Source: JACVRW01 sp963850205 (GTDB lineage: Bacteria; Actinomycetota; Thermoleophilia; Solirubrobacterales; Thermoleophilaceae). Taken from it: a stretch of DNA of 64,000 nt. Location: the NCBI GenBank assembly GCA_963850205.1, contig CAWKKJ010000001.1, positions 62,001 through 126,000 on the forward strand. The letters run 5' to 3'. Below the pieces are notes generated by a model. The model made no database searches. It saw nothing but the letters and a program-made list of their open reading frames with translations, and was not told the DNA's origin. Below, one piece after another: positions 9,839-21,945 of the stretch (position 1 is the stretch's first letter; each line of letters opens with the position of its first letter). The translations under genes and the position numbers were made by a program.

Positions 9839-10117
9839 CTAGACGAGCCGGGGGATCAGCCTGCGGGCCGGGCGGAAACGCCTGCCGCTCGTGCCGTTCG
9901 CGTGCAGACGCAGCAGCTCGACCAGGTCGGCGGACGAGCGGAACGGGTCGGCGATAGCGATGCCGCTGTCGACCTCGACCGCGGCCCACAGCTCGTCGCC
10001 CACCTCGGCCAGGAGGACTTCGCCCGGCGGGGCGGAGGAGCTGTCGAGTGCAGCAAGGCGCTCGATCGCGTCGCTGTCGGAGGCGGTGGCATGACGGATG
10101 GTGAGGGTGCTGTTCAT
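9839..10117 (-). CDS. small GNAT-like N-terminal-domain protein
   Basis: 92 residues from the ATG at 10117, preceded by a strong GAGAGGAG ribosome site. It opens with TLTIRHATASDSDAIERLAALD, the first strand and helix of GNAT acetyltransferases, continues with VLLAEVGDELWAAVEVDSG, and then turns to basic residues instead of the acetyl-CoA-binding loop. It is too short for an active acetyltransferase. It is convergent with the AhcY-like gene, 2 bases apart, and divergent from the LysR gene. Role unknown. Confidence 0.7.
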   Translation of the reverse strand: MNSTLTIRHATASDSDAIERLAALDSSSAPPGEVLLAEVGDELWAAVEVDSGIAIADPFRSSADLVELLRLHANGTSGRRFRPARRLIPRLV

Positions 10118-10178
10118 CGGTGCTCCTCTCGGGTAATGGTTCGATCTCTCCCGAAAGATGGTGGCGGATGACGTCCAT

Positions 10179-10215
10179 AAGTACAAATTCGGACTTCTGT
10201 CGGCTGCGATAAGCT
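10179..10215. promoter_or_regulatory. LysR promoter with inverted repeat
   Basis: AAGTAC (10179-10184) and GGACTT (10191-10196) form an inverted repeat with a 6-base spacer and one mismatch, a spacing that suits LysR-type self-binding. TAAGCT at 10210-10215 is a good -10 only 6 bases before the ATG, implying a leaderless message. Confidence 0.45.
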
Positions 10216-10221
10216 CAGGTT

Positions 10222-11168
10222 ATGTTCGATGTGAAGCAGCTGCGGGTGCTCCAAGCGGTCGCCGAGCACGGCTCGTTCTCCGCCGCCGCGGCGTCCCTGT
10301 CCTACACGCAGCCCGCCGTCTCGCAGCAGATCGCGGCGCTGGAGAAGCGGGCGGGGGCCCAGCTGGTGGACCGCGGCAGCCGGGGCGTTCGCCTCACCGA
10401 TGCCGGCCGGGCGCTGGTCGACCACGCCGACGCCGTGCTCGCCCGCCTGGCGGCGGCCGAGGCCGAGCTCGAGGCCATCGCCGACGTGCGGGGGGGCGGA
10501 TGCGCCTGTCCTCGTTTCCAACGGCGGGCGCCTCGATCGTCCCACCGGTGATCGCGCGTTTCACCGAGCGCCATCCCGGTGTGGAGCTCTCCCTGGTCGA
10601 AGCCGAGCCCGACCAGGCGGTGCGGATGCTGCGGGCGGCCGAGCTCGAGGTGGCGCTGGTGTTCGAATACAGCGAGCTCTGGCCCGCCGAGTTCGAGCGG
10701 CTGTTCGAGGGGATCGAGCTGCACCAGCTGCTCAACGACCCGATGCACCTCGCGCTGCCCCAGGACCACCCGATGGCCGGCAGGCGCCGCCTGCGCCTGG
10801 AGGACCTGGCCGATGAGACCTGGATTCAGGAGAACTCCAGCGGCGGGCCCTGGTGCAGGCTGCACGAGGCGGCCTGCTCGGCGGCCGGCTTCGAGCCTCA
10901 GATCGGCTTTCAGTCAGACGACTACAACGTGGTCCAGGGCCTGATCGCGGCGGGGGTGGGCATCTCGCTGCTACCGGCGCTCGCCCTGACCAACGTGCGC
11001 GAGGACATCGTGGTCCGCACGCTCGGGCCGGGCGCCCCGGTACGGCGGGTGGCGGCAGCAACGCTCGCCGGCCGGTACCGTTCCCCCGCGATGCAGGCGA
11101 TGCTCGACGTTCTCCAAGAGGTGGCCGGCGGCTTCGAGCTGCCGAGCGGCAGCGCGGTGGCCGCCTGA
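10222..11168 (+). CDS. LysR-family transcriptional regulator (frameshifted at a G-run)
   Basis: Intact length about 315 residues. N-terminal winged helix-turn-helix: QLRVLQAVAEHGSFSAAAA, then SLSYTQPAVSQQIAALEKR and GVRLTDAGRALVDHA. After residue about 90 the frame changes at a run of seven G (near 10489-10495); one more G would read VRGGRMRLSSFPTAGASIVP, the start of the effector-binding domain, which continues normally to GISLLPALALTNV and the stop. This is most likely a homopolymer miscall, though slippage in the G-run cannot be excluded. It is divergent from the small GNAT-like gene. Regulon unknown. Confidence 0.85.
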
Positions 11169-11169
11169 C

Positions 11170-11578
11170 ATGGCCGACCTGGTCCAGCTGTCCGGCACCG
11201 ACGCGCAGGTGAAGGTCCGCGAACCGCTGGCGGTCGTCCTCTTCACGATCATCACGCTCGGGATCTACATGATCTTCTGGTGGTACTTCATCAACCGCGA
11301 GATGGCCGACCTCGGGCGGGCGAAGGGCATCGCCGGAGATGGGTGAGGAGCCCATCTGGTCGGTGGTGGCGATCACGGTGGGGTCGCTGGTGATCATCCC
11401 GCCCTTCGTCAGCCTCTGGCGCACGTGCCGGCGGATCGAGCGGGCTCAGAGCAACGTGCTGGGCTCGAACAACTTCAGCCCCATCCTCAACTTCATCCTG
11501 GCGCTGATCCCGATCGTGCAGTTCGTGGTGCCCTTCCTGATGCAGAGCAATCTGAACCAGGTCTGGCGGCGGGTCTAG
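11170..11578 (+). CDS. DUF4234-type small membrane protein (frameshifted)
   Basis: About 135 residues if joined. The first part, from ATG 11170, has the DUF4234 hallmark VKVREPLAVVLFTIITLGIYMIFWWYF cut here to its core IITLGIYMIFWWYFINREM; a TGA at 11344-11346 ends that frame. The next frame continues EEPIWSVVAITVGSLVIIPPF and VSLWRTCRRIERAQ, the second half of the same family. Removing one G of GGG at 11341-11343 fuses them. Two or three membrane helices are expected. The gene follows lysR by one base and may be in its transcript. Function of the family is unknown. Confidence 0.7.
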
Positions 11579-11991
11579 CCGGCGACGGCCAGCTGCCCGA
11601 ACACGCGCTCGGGCCTGAACCGCACCAGCAGCTCGCCCTGTACCGCGTTGCGCCGGCCGAACTCCTCGGCGCGATCCGCTCCCATGTAGCGGCCGCCGAT
11701 GAGGGTCGCGACGCGCCGCATCTCCTCGAGGTCCTCGGAGATCTCGGCCCGCCCCTCGGCCTTCAGGAAGGCGTACGGCGGCTCCTCCTCGTCGACGAGC
11801 ATGCAGCCGCGTCCGTCGCGCAGCAGCGAGCGACCGCGGACGGTGTCGCTGCCGGTGTTGAAGAGGAAGTCGTCGCCGTCGAGCACGAACCAGACCGGCA
11901 GCACGTGCGGGCTCCCGTCCTTGCGCGGGACGGCGAACTTCCCCGTGCGGGTGCCCTCCATGGCGAAGGCGTGCCATTGCTCTCGTGTCAT
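11575..11991 (-). CDS. PPOX-class (pyridoxamine-phosphate-oxidase-like) oxidoreductase, probably F420 or flavin dependent
   Basis: 138 residues, a complete split-barrel domain: GKFAVPRKDGSPHVLPVWFVLDGD, shortened here to GSPHVLPVWFVLDGDDFLF, then NTGSDTVRGRSLLRDGR and VEIS-like core strand AEGRAEISEDLEEM. Actinobacterial relatives reduce substrates with F420H2 or bind flavin or heme. The stop overlaps the convergent DUF4234 gene by 4 bases. Substrate not predictable. Confidence 0.8.
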   Translation of the reverse strand: MTREQWHAFAMEGTRTGKFAVPRKDGSPHVLPVWFVLDGDDFLFNTGSDTVRGRSLLRDGRGCMLVDEEEPPYAFLKAEGRAEISEDLEEMRRVATLIGGRYMGADRAEEFGRRNAVQGELLVRFRPERVFGQLAVAG

Positions 11992-12040
11992 CTGCTCGGC
12001 GATGACGAGGAAGCTACCGGCCCGGGTAGGATCGCGCCCG

Positions 12041-13388
12041 GTGAGCGCCGGGGAGGAGAAGATGCGCCGGGAGGGGCTGCCCGACGCTGCCGTCGAGACC
12101 TTCGCCTACTACGAGAAGCGCCTGCGCGAGGGAGAGCAGGGACTGCTCGCCGAGTCCGAGATCGAGCCCCTCGACGAGCTGCCGGAGGCGGGCGAGCTAC
12201 CCGAGGGCGGCGGCGAGGCGCTGGACCGGGTGGTCGTCCTCAAGCTCAACGGAGGCCTGGGCACGAGCATGGGCATGACCCGGGCGAAGTCGCTGATCGA
12301 GGTGAAGGACGGGCTCTCCTTCCTCGACATCATCGTCCGGCAGGTGCTCGCGCTGCGCGAGCGAACGGGCGCCCGGGTCCCGCTGCTCCTGATGAACAGC
12401 TTCGCCACCCGCGACGACACGCTGGCCGCGCTCGAGCGCCATGACGGGCTCGCCGGTGGACCTGCCGCTCGACTTCCTCCAGGGCAAGGTGCCAAAGCTC
12501 CTGGCCGACGGGCTGGAGCCGGCCGAGTGGTCGCAGGACCCGGCGCTGGAGTGGGCTCCGCCCGGCCACGGCGACGTCTACACCTCGCTGTTCTCCTCCG
12601 GCATGCTCGACCGGCTGCTCGAGCGGGGCTACGAGTACGTCTTTCTCTCGAACTCGGACAACCTGGGCGCGGTGCTCGAGCCGCGCATCCTGGACTGGCT
12701 GGCGCGCGAGGAGCTCCCCTTCCTGTCCGAGGTGACCACTCGCACCGAAGGCGACAAGAAGGGCGGCCACCTCGCGCGGCGCCCGGACGGGGGCCTGGTG
12801 CTGCGCGAGACCGCTCAGACCCCGGACGAGGACATGGACGCCTTCCAGGACACGGGGCGCCATCGCTTCTTCAACTGCAACAACATCTGGGTGAGCCTGC
12901 CGGCGCTTCAGAGCACGCTGTCCGAGCGCGACGGCGTGCTCGGGCTGCCCATGATCGTCAACCGCAAGACCGTCGACCCGACCGACTCCTCGTCGCCCGA
13001 AGTCATACAGCTGGAGACCGCGATGGGCGCGGCTATCGACGTGTTCGAGGGCGCCGGCGCCCTGCTGGTGCCGCGTGAGCGCTTCGTGCCTGTGAAGACC
13101 ACCAACGAGCTGCTGGTGCTGCGCTCGGACGCGTTCGGGCTGGCCCCGGACGGCAGCGTGCACCTCGCCCGCGACGGCGAGCCCCCGGTCGTGGACCTCG
13201 ACTCCGACTGGTTCAAGCTGCTCGGCGACTTCGAGGAGCGCTTCTCGGGCGGACCGCCCTCGCTGGTGGGGTGCGAGCGGTTGGCGGTCGAGGGCGACGT
13301 GTCCTTCGGCCGCGACGTGGTGGTGCGGGGCGCGGTGCGGCTGGAGGGGCCGCGAGAGATCGAGGACGGGGCGGTGCTGGAGGGCTGA
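12041..13388 (+). CDS. UTP-glucose-1-phosphate uridylyltransferase, eukaryotic UGP2-like (frameshifted)
   Basis: Intact length about 448 residues. Makes UDP-glucose from UTP and glucose-1-phosphate. The nucleotide-binding signature LKLNGGLGTSMGM follows KMRREGLPDAAVETF; later FLSNSDNLGAVLEPRILDWL, GDKKGGHLARR and FNCNNIWVSL are diagnostic of the UGP2 rather than GalU family. The frame moves by +1 near base 12440; dropping one base joins ERHDGL to VDLPLDFLQGKVPKL. Start chosen at GTG 12041 because TAGGAT stands 8 bases upstream; ATG 12062 with GGGGAGGAG before it is a fair alternative. It can supply the dehydrogenase at 2.4 kb. Confidence 0.88.
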
Positions 13389-13442
13389 GGGGTCCTCTGA
13401 CCGTCGGCTTACGTAGGGTCGCCGCCGCAAGCGTTGAGCGGC

Positions 13443-13497
13443 GAGGGGGTTGCCGCAGTTCCGTCCCATAGTGGGACGCTTCGTACGGAACCCCTCC
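13443..13497. repeat. palindromic intergenic element, copy 1
   Basis: Between two convergent genes. Outer arms GAGGGG and CCCCTC, inner arms CGTCCC and GGGACG around a short AT-bearing loop, with GTTCCGTCCC and CGTACGGAACCCC shared with the element at 56833-56905 read in the opposite orientation. About 40 of 50 bases can be aligned between the two copies. It may act as a bidirectional terminator or be a dispersed repeat. Confidence 0.65.
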
Positions 13498-13510
13498 CGC
13501 CTGGGCCGGC

Positions 13511-14389
13511 TCAGGCCCCCGCTGCCGACCGCGCCTCGGCCTCCTCGAGCCGCTCCCGGCGGCGCTGCTCCTCCTCCGAGCGGGTGAGCATCCCCACGAA
13601 GAGCACCACCGTCACGACCACCAGCGTGAAGGACTGCTCGACCATCATGATCACGCCGCCGACGTTCTGGTCCTCGACCGGCGTGAGGCCCCAGATGCGC
13701 GGCGTCTGCTCGTAGTAGGGATAGAGCGCCGTGGTGCTCCAGGCGAGGTAGAGCCCGAGAGCGGCGAGCCCGGCCTTGGCGCCGGCCGTGTAGCCCAGGG
13801 GCTGCATCCCGGTGAGGCCGTGGCGCATGGGCACCGGCTGGATCAGGGGCCACCAGAGCGCGAGCCCTGCCGCGAAGAACGAGGCGTGCTCGACGAGGTG
13901 GACCAGGGCGTTCTCCGCGGCCGCGTCGTAGAGCGCCGGGATGTGCCAGACGTACATGACGATCAGCCACAGGAACAGGCCCGTGAGCGGGCTGGCGAAG
14001 GGACCCAGCGCGCGTTCCACGCGTATGAGCCGCCGGGTGGCCGGCCTCATCATCACGCGCGTGAGGCTCAGCAGGAGCAGCAGCGGGGCGATGTCGCCGA
14101 GCAGCAGGTGCTGGACCATGTGGGCGGAGAACAGGTAGTCCTCGCCCAGGCCGTCCAGCGGCGACACCAGCGCGGCGAGCAGCGCGAGCATGGCCCCGGC
14201 GAAGGCGATCACCTGCACCGGGCCGCCCCCGCGGCTGCCGGCCTCGGCGCGGGCATTACGAAACCGCCAGATCCAGATGCCGGCGAGAAGCAAGAGCGGT
14301 GCCAGCACGGCCGGGTCGGAGAACCAGTGCAGCTGCGGCTGGTTCACGGCGCCGCCCCCGAGCACCTGCACGGTGTTTTCACCGAACAC
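13511..14389 (-). CDS. ctaG: CtaG-like cytochrome c oxidase assembly protein (caa3 type)
   Basis: 292 residues, seven predicted membrane helices. Family motifs: SAHMVQHLLLGDIAPLLLLL, with the conserved HMxQH copper-site histidines, VWHIPALYDAA, and LVEHASFFAAGLALWWPLI. Known members help insert copper into heme-copper oxidases. Starts on a GTG; GGGGGCGG lies upstream of a second possible GTG. No oxidase subunit genes lie in the window. Convergent with the uridylyltransferase gene across the palindromic element. Confidence 0.85.
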   Translation of the reverse strand: MFGENTVQVLGGGAVNQPQLHWFSDPAVLAPLLLLAGIWIWRFRNARAEAGSRGGGPVQVIAFAGAMLALLAALVSPLDGLGEDYLFSAHMVQHLLLGDIAPLLLLLSLTRVMMRPATRRLIRVERALGPFASPLTGLFLWLIVMYVWHIPALYDAAAENALVHLVEHASFFAAGLALWWPLIQPVPMRHGLTGMQPLGYTAGAKAGLAALGLYLAWSTTALYPYYEQTPRIWGLTPVEDQNVGGVIMMVEQSFTLVVVTVVLFVGMLTRSEEEQRRRERLEEAEARSAAGA

Positions 14390-14450
14390 GCACGGAATTG
14401 TCGCAGTGGCGTGCCCACGCTTAACGCGGCTCCCGCGATCCTTGTCGCAG

Positions 14451-15105
14451 ATGCTCGCTCGCCTGCTCGCACCCCCTCTCTGCTGGAGCTGCGCCGCCGC
14501 GGTGCGGCGCCGCCGAGCAGCTCTGCCACGCGTGCCGGCGCGACCTGTGCCACCTCGGGCCCGCCCCCGTGCGACTTCTGGGGCTGGAGGTCTGGGCGCC
14601 GGTCGGCTACGAAGGGCCCGCCCGCGACCTCGTGCGCGCCCTGAAGTTCCGCGGCGCGCTCGGGGCGGCCGACACCATGGCGGCGCTCATGGCGGCCGGC
14701 GCGCCGCCTGAGCTCCTGCCGCGCCCAGGTCCCCCCGAGCTCCGGCGGCCCGATGAGCGGCTCGGTCCTCGTCCCCGTGCCGCTGCATCCCGCCCGCCGG
14801 CGCCGCCGCGGGTACAACCAGGCGACCGTGCTCGCCCGGGCGCTGGGCAGCGCACCGGCGTCGAGCTGGCCGAGTGCCTGGCGCGCGCCGGCCCGCGGGG
14901 CACCCAGGTCGGCCGGCCCCGCGCCGCTCGGATGGCCCAGCCGCCGGGGCGAATCACGGCCCGGGCGCCGCCTCCGGCGAACGCGCTCCTGGTCGACGAC
15001 GTGGCCACCACCGGGGCGACCCTCGCCGCCTGTGCCGAGGCCCTGCGCGACGCCGGCGCGGCCGAGGTGCGTGCGCTCACGTTCGCCCGCACGCCGGGGC
15101 GATGA
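14451..15105 (+). CDS. comF: ComF-family phosphoribosyltransferase (three frameshifts)
   Basis: About 217 residues if repaired. ATG 14451 gives MLARLLAPPLCWSCAAAV; the frame then changes near 14500 to CGAAEQLCHACRRDLCHLGP, completing a CxxC...CxxC zinc ribbon. GLEVWAPVGYEGPARDLVRALKFRG follows, cut here to VRALKFRG; a second change near 14740 gives VLVPVPLHPARRRRRGYNQA, and a third near 14855 leads to ARMAQPPGRIT and the PRPP loop ALLVDDVATTGATL. Two +1 and one -1 steps within 400 bases could mark a decaying gene, but error clustering fits the rest of the window. Role in DNA uptake is known only for some members. Confidence 0.7.
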
Positions 15106-15178
15106 CCCTGCCTGGCGGAACGCCGAGAGTCGCCCGAACAGGCGGATTTGACCCCTGGCGCGGACTGGACCCGCCGTC

Positions 15179-15184
15179 TAGGCT
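15179..15184 (+). promoter_or_regulatory. -10 element of hpf
   Basis: TAGGCT at 15179-15184 within GTCTAGGCT is the best -10-like hexamer before hpf; no -35 at normal spacing is clear. It predicts a leader of about 35 bases containing the AGGAGAGG ribosome site directly before the ATG. Confidence 0.35.
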
Positions 15185-15226
15185 TCCTGGTCCGTCAAGG
15201 CCGCGCCGCCGAACAGGAGAGGGCAG

Positions 15227-15568
15227 ATGCGCATTCAGCTGAAGGGCCGCAACGGAGCGATTGTGGACGACGAGCTGAGGGCCCGGGTGGAGAAGAAATT
15301 CGCCAAGGTGGGCCGGCAGGTGTCGCCGCTGGCCGAGCTCGAGATCGAGCTGCGGGAGGAGAAGAACCCCGCCATCCCGGACTCGCAGGTGGCGGAGGCC
15401 ACCCTGCACCTGAAGGGCGTGGTGCTCCGGGCCAGCGACCGGTCCAGCGACATGGGGCGCTCGATCAACCTCGTGGCCGACGAGCTGTCGCGGCAAGTGA
15501 AGAAGCACCGGGACAAGCGCCGCAAGCGCCGGGAATCGGCGCGCGCGAACGAGGCTCCCACCACCTGA
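15227..15568 (+). CDS. hpf: short ribosome hibernation promoting factor (HPF/RaiA/YfiA family)
   Basis: 113 residues starting MRIQLKGRNGAIVDDELRAR, with the beta-alpha-beta-beta-beta-alpha fold pattern and the basic C-terminal helix VKKHRDKRRKRRES that contacts rRNA. The family binds the 30S decoding area and silences ribosomes in stationary phase. The dimerisation tail of long actinobacterial HPF is absent, so this is the short form; a long form may exist elsewhere. AGGAGAGG precedes the start. It lies just before secA, as is common. Confidence 0.85.
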   Translation: MRIQLKGRNGAIVDDELRARVEKKFAKVGRQVSPLAELEIELREEKNPAIPDSQVAEATLHLKGVVLRASDRSSDMGRSINLVADELSRQVKKHRDKRRKRRESARANEAPTT

Positions 15569-15614
15569 TCGGGGCGGCTCGGCCGGGCGCCGGGGCCTTG
15601 CTACCGTAGCTTCG

Positions 15615-18469
<2,855 letters not shown>

Positions 18470-18483
<14 letters not shown>

Positions 18484-19571
18484 CGCGGACGCCCTCCGCG
18501 ACCAGCTGAAGCTGCTCGCGGACTATCTTTGACCCCGCTTCGCTGAAGCAGCGCGTCGACGCGCTGGAGCAGCAGATGCAGGCCCCCGGCTTCTGGGACG
18601 ACCAGGAGCGGGCTGCGTCGGTGTCCTCCGAGCACGCCGTCGTCAGCCGGCGGCTGCAGACCTTTCGCTCGCTCGAAGACGACGTCGGCGACCTCGACAC
18701 CCTCGAGGAGATGGCGGCCGAGGACGAGTCCATCGCCGCCGAGCTGGAGGAGCAGCGCGGCTCGATCGAGGCGCGGCTGGCCGAGCTGGAGGAGGCCCGC
18801 CTGTTCCCCGGCGAGTACGACGCCGGCGACGCGGTCGTCACCGTCAACGCCGGCGCCGGCGGCACCGACTCCCAGGACTGGGCCGAGATGCTCCTGCGCA
18901 TGCTGATGCGCTGGGCCGAGCGCCGGGGCATGAAGGTGGAGCTCAAGGAGGTCTCGCCCGGGGAGGAGGCCGGCCTGAAATCGTCGTCGTTCATCGCCCG
19001 CGGGGAGAACGCGTACGGGCTGTTCTCGGCCGAGAAGGGCGTCCATCGCCTGGTCCGCATCTCGCCCTTCGACGCCCAGTCACGCCGTCACACCGCCTTC
19101 GCGGGGGTGGAGGTCGCGCCGCTGGTGGAGGACGCCGTCGAGGTCGAGATCGAGCCCGACGACATCCAGATCGACACCTACCGCGCCTCGGGCGCCGGCG
19201 GCCAGCACGTGAACAAGACCGATTCGGCGGTGCGCATCACCCACCGGCCCACCGGCATCGTCGTGCAGTGCCAGAACGAGCGCTCCCAGTCGGCCAACAA
19301 GGACACCGCCATGCGGATGCTGCGGGCCAAGTTGATCGAGCAGGAGCAGCGCAGGCGCGAGGAGGAGATCGCCAAGGAGCGCGGCGAGGCCCAGGACGTG
19401 GGCTGGGGATCCCAGATCCGCTCGTACGTGCTGCACCCCTACACGATGGTGAAGGACCACCGCACCAACGTGGAGGCCGGGAACGCGCAGGGCGTGCTCG
19501 ACGGCGACCTCGACGAGTTCGTGCGGGCCGAGCTGCTGCGCCGGGCCGGCGACGGGACCGGCGACGGTTAG
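18470..19571 (+). CDS. prfB: peptide chain release factor 2 with programmed +1 frameshift
   Basis: Recognises UGA/UAA stop codons in the ribosome. A 20-codon leader from ATG 18470 (MAPPSADALRDQLKLLADYL) ends at TGA 18530-18532; the ribosome slips +1 at CTT-T-GAC and continues DPASLKQRVDALEQQ. The main part has the peptide anticodon region (ending GENAYGLFSAEKG...), TYRASGAGGQHVNKTDSAVR with the GGQ loop that triggers peptide release, and the usual C-terminus. The first codons overlap the end of secA by 14 bases. Unlike the other frame breaks in the window this one is real and autoregulatory. Confidence 0.95.
18527..18533 (+). promoter_or_regulatory. prfB programmed frameshift site CTTTGAC
   Basis: The heptamer CTTTGAC, preceded by TAT, is the classical prfB slip site: low RF2 lets the ribosome move from CUU to UUU and bypass UGA. 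The Shine-Dalgarno-like stimulator seen in enterobacteria (AGGGGG) is reduced here to GCGGA just upstream. Confidence 0.92.
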
Positions 19572-19595
19572 GACCAGGGCTCTCCTCGGGCAAGT

Positions 19596-19611
19596 GTGAG
19601 ATCGGTCTCAC
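19596..19611. terminator. inverted repeat after prfB
   Basis: GTGAGA and TCTCAC, perfect 6-base arms with the loop TCGG, 25 bases past the prfB stop and 88 bases before the CHAT gene. It could be a weak terminator or an operator of the downstream gene; no T-run follows. Confidence 0.4.
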
Positions 19612-19698
19612 TTCGGCCGCCAGGTCGCGGAGCGGGCGCACAATGGAGCTGTCCGGGAACGGCGGACGTCCCGGCGACTCGCACCGAAGGACGGCCTC

Positions 19699-21475
19699 AT
19701 GACGGGAAGGATCCCGGACTACGACGAGCTCAAGCTGCGCATCGAGCGCGGAACGGGCGAGAGCTACCACGTGGTGGCCTTCGCAGCCGACGGGAGCACG
19801 GCCGAGGGAACGTTCTCGTCGCCCTTCAGCGCCACCGAGCTCGACAACTTCGTGCTGCGGGTCGGTCTCCCGCGACGCAAGGTGCGCACATACCGGTCCT
19901 CCCAGATGGAGGAGGCGCGGCGCTTCGGGACCGAGCTCAGCCGGGCGCTGCTCCACGGCGACGTGCGGGAGGTCTATCTCGGAGCACGGCGGGCAGCCGA
20001 CGCCGAGGATCGCGGCCTGCGGGTCACGCTCTATTTGACGGGCGTGCCGGAGCTGATGGAGATCCCCTGGGAGTTCCTCTACGAGCGGCCCTCCTTCCTG
20101 TCGCAGTCGATCTACACGCCGCTGGTCCGGTCGCTCGACCTCAAGACGGTGCGACCGCCACGCAGGGTCGCCCTTCCCCTCCGCGTCCTCGGCGTGGTGA
20201 GCAGCCCGAGCGGGCTCGACCAGCTCGACGTGAACGAGGAGCAGGACAAGCTCGAGCGGGCCCTCGGCCCGCTGCGGGCGGCGGGCATGGTGGAGGTGGA
20301 CTGGCTGCAGGCGGCGACGCTGAGCGAGCTCGAGCGCGCGATCTCGGCCCCGGACGAGCGGCACGTGCTGCATTTCGTGGGCCACGGCGCCTACGACGAG
20401 CGCACGCAGGGCGGAATGCTGCTGCTCGAGGGCGAGAACGGGGGTGCACACGAGGTGACCGGCGAGGAGCTCGGCTCGCTGCTCTACGACGAGCGCAGCC
20501 TCCGCCTGGCGGTGCTCAACTCGTGCGAGGGGGCGCGAACGTCCCACGTCGACCCCTTCTCGGGGGTGGCGTCGAGCCTGCTGGAGTGCGGCATCCCGGC
20601 CGTGGTGGGAATGCAGTTCGAGATCACCGACGACGCGGCCATTCGCTTCTCCGAGCGGCTCTACACCGCGCTGGCCCAGGGCTTCCCGGTGGATGCCGCG
20701 CTCGCCCAGGCCCGCAAGGGGATCTTCGCGGCCGGCCACGAGGTCGAGTTCGGCACGCCCGTGCTCTACCTCCGGGGCGCCGACGCCCGGCTGTTCGACG
20801 TCGATACGGCGCTTCCGGCGCCCGAGCCGGTCTCGCCCCCGCCACCGCCGCCGGAGCCCGCGCCGCCGCCGGAGCTCCGGCCGGCGCCGCGGCAGGAAGC
20901 CGAGGATTGCCGCCGTGCTGGCCGCGGTCGTCGCCCTGGTGATCGCGGCCGGTGGCGGTGTGTTTGCGGTGGCCGGGGGCGGGGGCGGGGATCCGCCGCC
21001 TCCGCCACCCCGGGATCCGCCGCCCCCGAAGCCCGAGCCGAAGCCCCAGGTCGGCTGGGCGGCGTTCACACCCTCGTTCGGGGGCTACTCGACGGAGATC
21101 CCCTCCGGCGCGGGCTGGTCGGCCGCGATCGAGACCGAGGAGGCCACGGGCCGCCGCTACCGCGCCGTGATCCCGGGCCCCGGCCGGCTGTTTGCCCTGA
21201 TCGACTACACCCCGCGGGATCCGGCGGAGTTCCAGTCGGACTACGAGTCGAGGCGAACGGTGGCCCACCCGGCCTTCGGCTCGGCAGTCCGGTACGTCTC
21301 CACCGTGAGCGTCGCGCCCAGGTGCGAGAACATCACCTGCGTCGACTACATCATCAACGACCGGCGGAGCGGAGCAGGCTACGCCGTGCTCGGCGGCGGA
21401 ACCGACCTGGCGAAGGCCGATCGCTTCGCCCGCCGAATAGCAAATTCGATCGTCCCTCGAAAGGAGCCCCGATGA
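19699..21475 (+). CDS. CHAT-domain caspase-like protein with Pro-rich linker, membrane helix and extracytoplasmic domain (frameshifted)
   Basis: About 591 residues if joined. Residues about 1-370 form a CHAT protease domain; the family's His-Cys dyad is visible as HFVGHG (His229) and LNSCEGA (Cys276), with YLTGVPELMEIPWEFLYE upstream. A Pro-rich stretch follows, then a +1 frame change near 20880, after which GRKPRIAAVLAAVVALVIAAGG gives a basic stop-transfer and one membrane helix, a second Pro/Gly linker and a 150-residue outside domain (AAFTPSFGGYSTEIPSGAG, one CxxxxC). The next gene overlaps by 4 bases. Orientation (protease inside) is inferred from the basic flank. Substrate unknown. Confidence 0.8.
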
Positions 21476-21945
21476 AACGCCTCGTCTCCACAGTGATCGC
21501 CCTCGCGGCCGTCTCGCTGCTCGTGCCCGTGGCCGCCAACGCGGTGATCCAGATCAACCGCGGCATCGCCGGCGCCCGCCTCGGCAATACGAAGGCGGAG
21601 GTCCGGACCGCGCTCGGCAACCCGAGCCGGATCGTGAACGGCACGAACGAGTTCGGGAGCTTCACCGAGTTCCGCTACCGGGGCCGGATCACCGTCACGT
21701 TCCAGAGCGGTAACCGGGTGACGGCCGTCACCACCCGCGGCCTTGGCGACCGCACGATCCGCGGCGTGGGCGTGCGCTCCACCCTGGCGGCGGTGCAGAA
21801 CCGGGTGCCGGGCGTGTCCTGTCAGGCCTTTCCGGGACTCCGCCTGTGCCAGGTCGGCGAGGGCCTCCCGGGCCAGCGGGTGACCACGTTCTTCGTCCGC
21901 AACGGTCGGGTCACGCGGGCGACCGTCGGCTTCGTGATCGACTAG
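21472..21945 (+). CDS. secreted protein with two BamE/SmpA-like repeats, partner of the CHAT protein
   Basis: 157 residues. Signal peptide MKRLVSTVIALAAVSLLVPV with cleavage likely after ANA. The mature part has two similar halves: GIAGARLGNTKAEVRTALG with a following strand RITVTFQSGNRVTAV, and GVGVRSTLAAVQNRVPGV with VTTFFVRNGRVTRATVGF. This helix-turn then hairpin pattern resembles SmpA/OmlA (BamE) folds. Two Cys (VSCQAFPGLRLCQ) could form a disulfide. ATGA overlap with the CHAT gene and the GAAAGGAG site before it show coupled expression. Function unknown. Confidence 0.75.
   Translation: MKRLVSTVIALAAVSLLVPVAANAVIQINRGIAGARLGNTKAEVRTALGNPSRIVNGTNEFGSFTEFRYRGRITVTFQSGNRVTAVTTRGLGDRTIRGVGVRSTLAAVQNRVPGVSCQAFPGLRLCQVGEGLPGQRVTTFFVRNGRVTRATVGFVID

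Noticed and set aside
14451..15105. comF as a true pseudogene
   Set aside because: All zinc-ribbon Cys and the PRPP loop remain in some frame and no stop is needed inside the repaired gene; error is more likely than decay, though three breaks in one gene keep some doubt.
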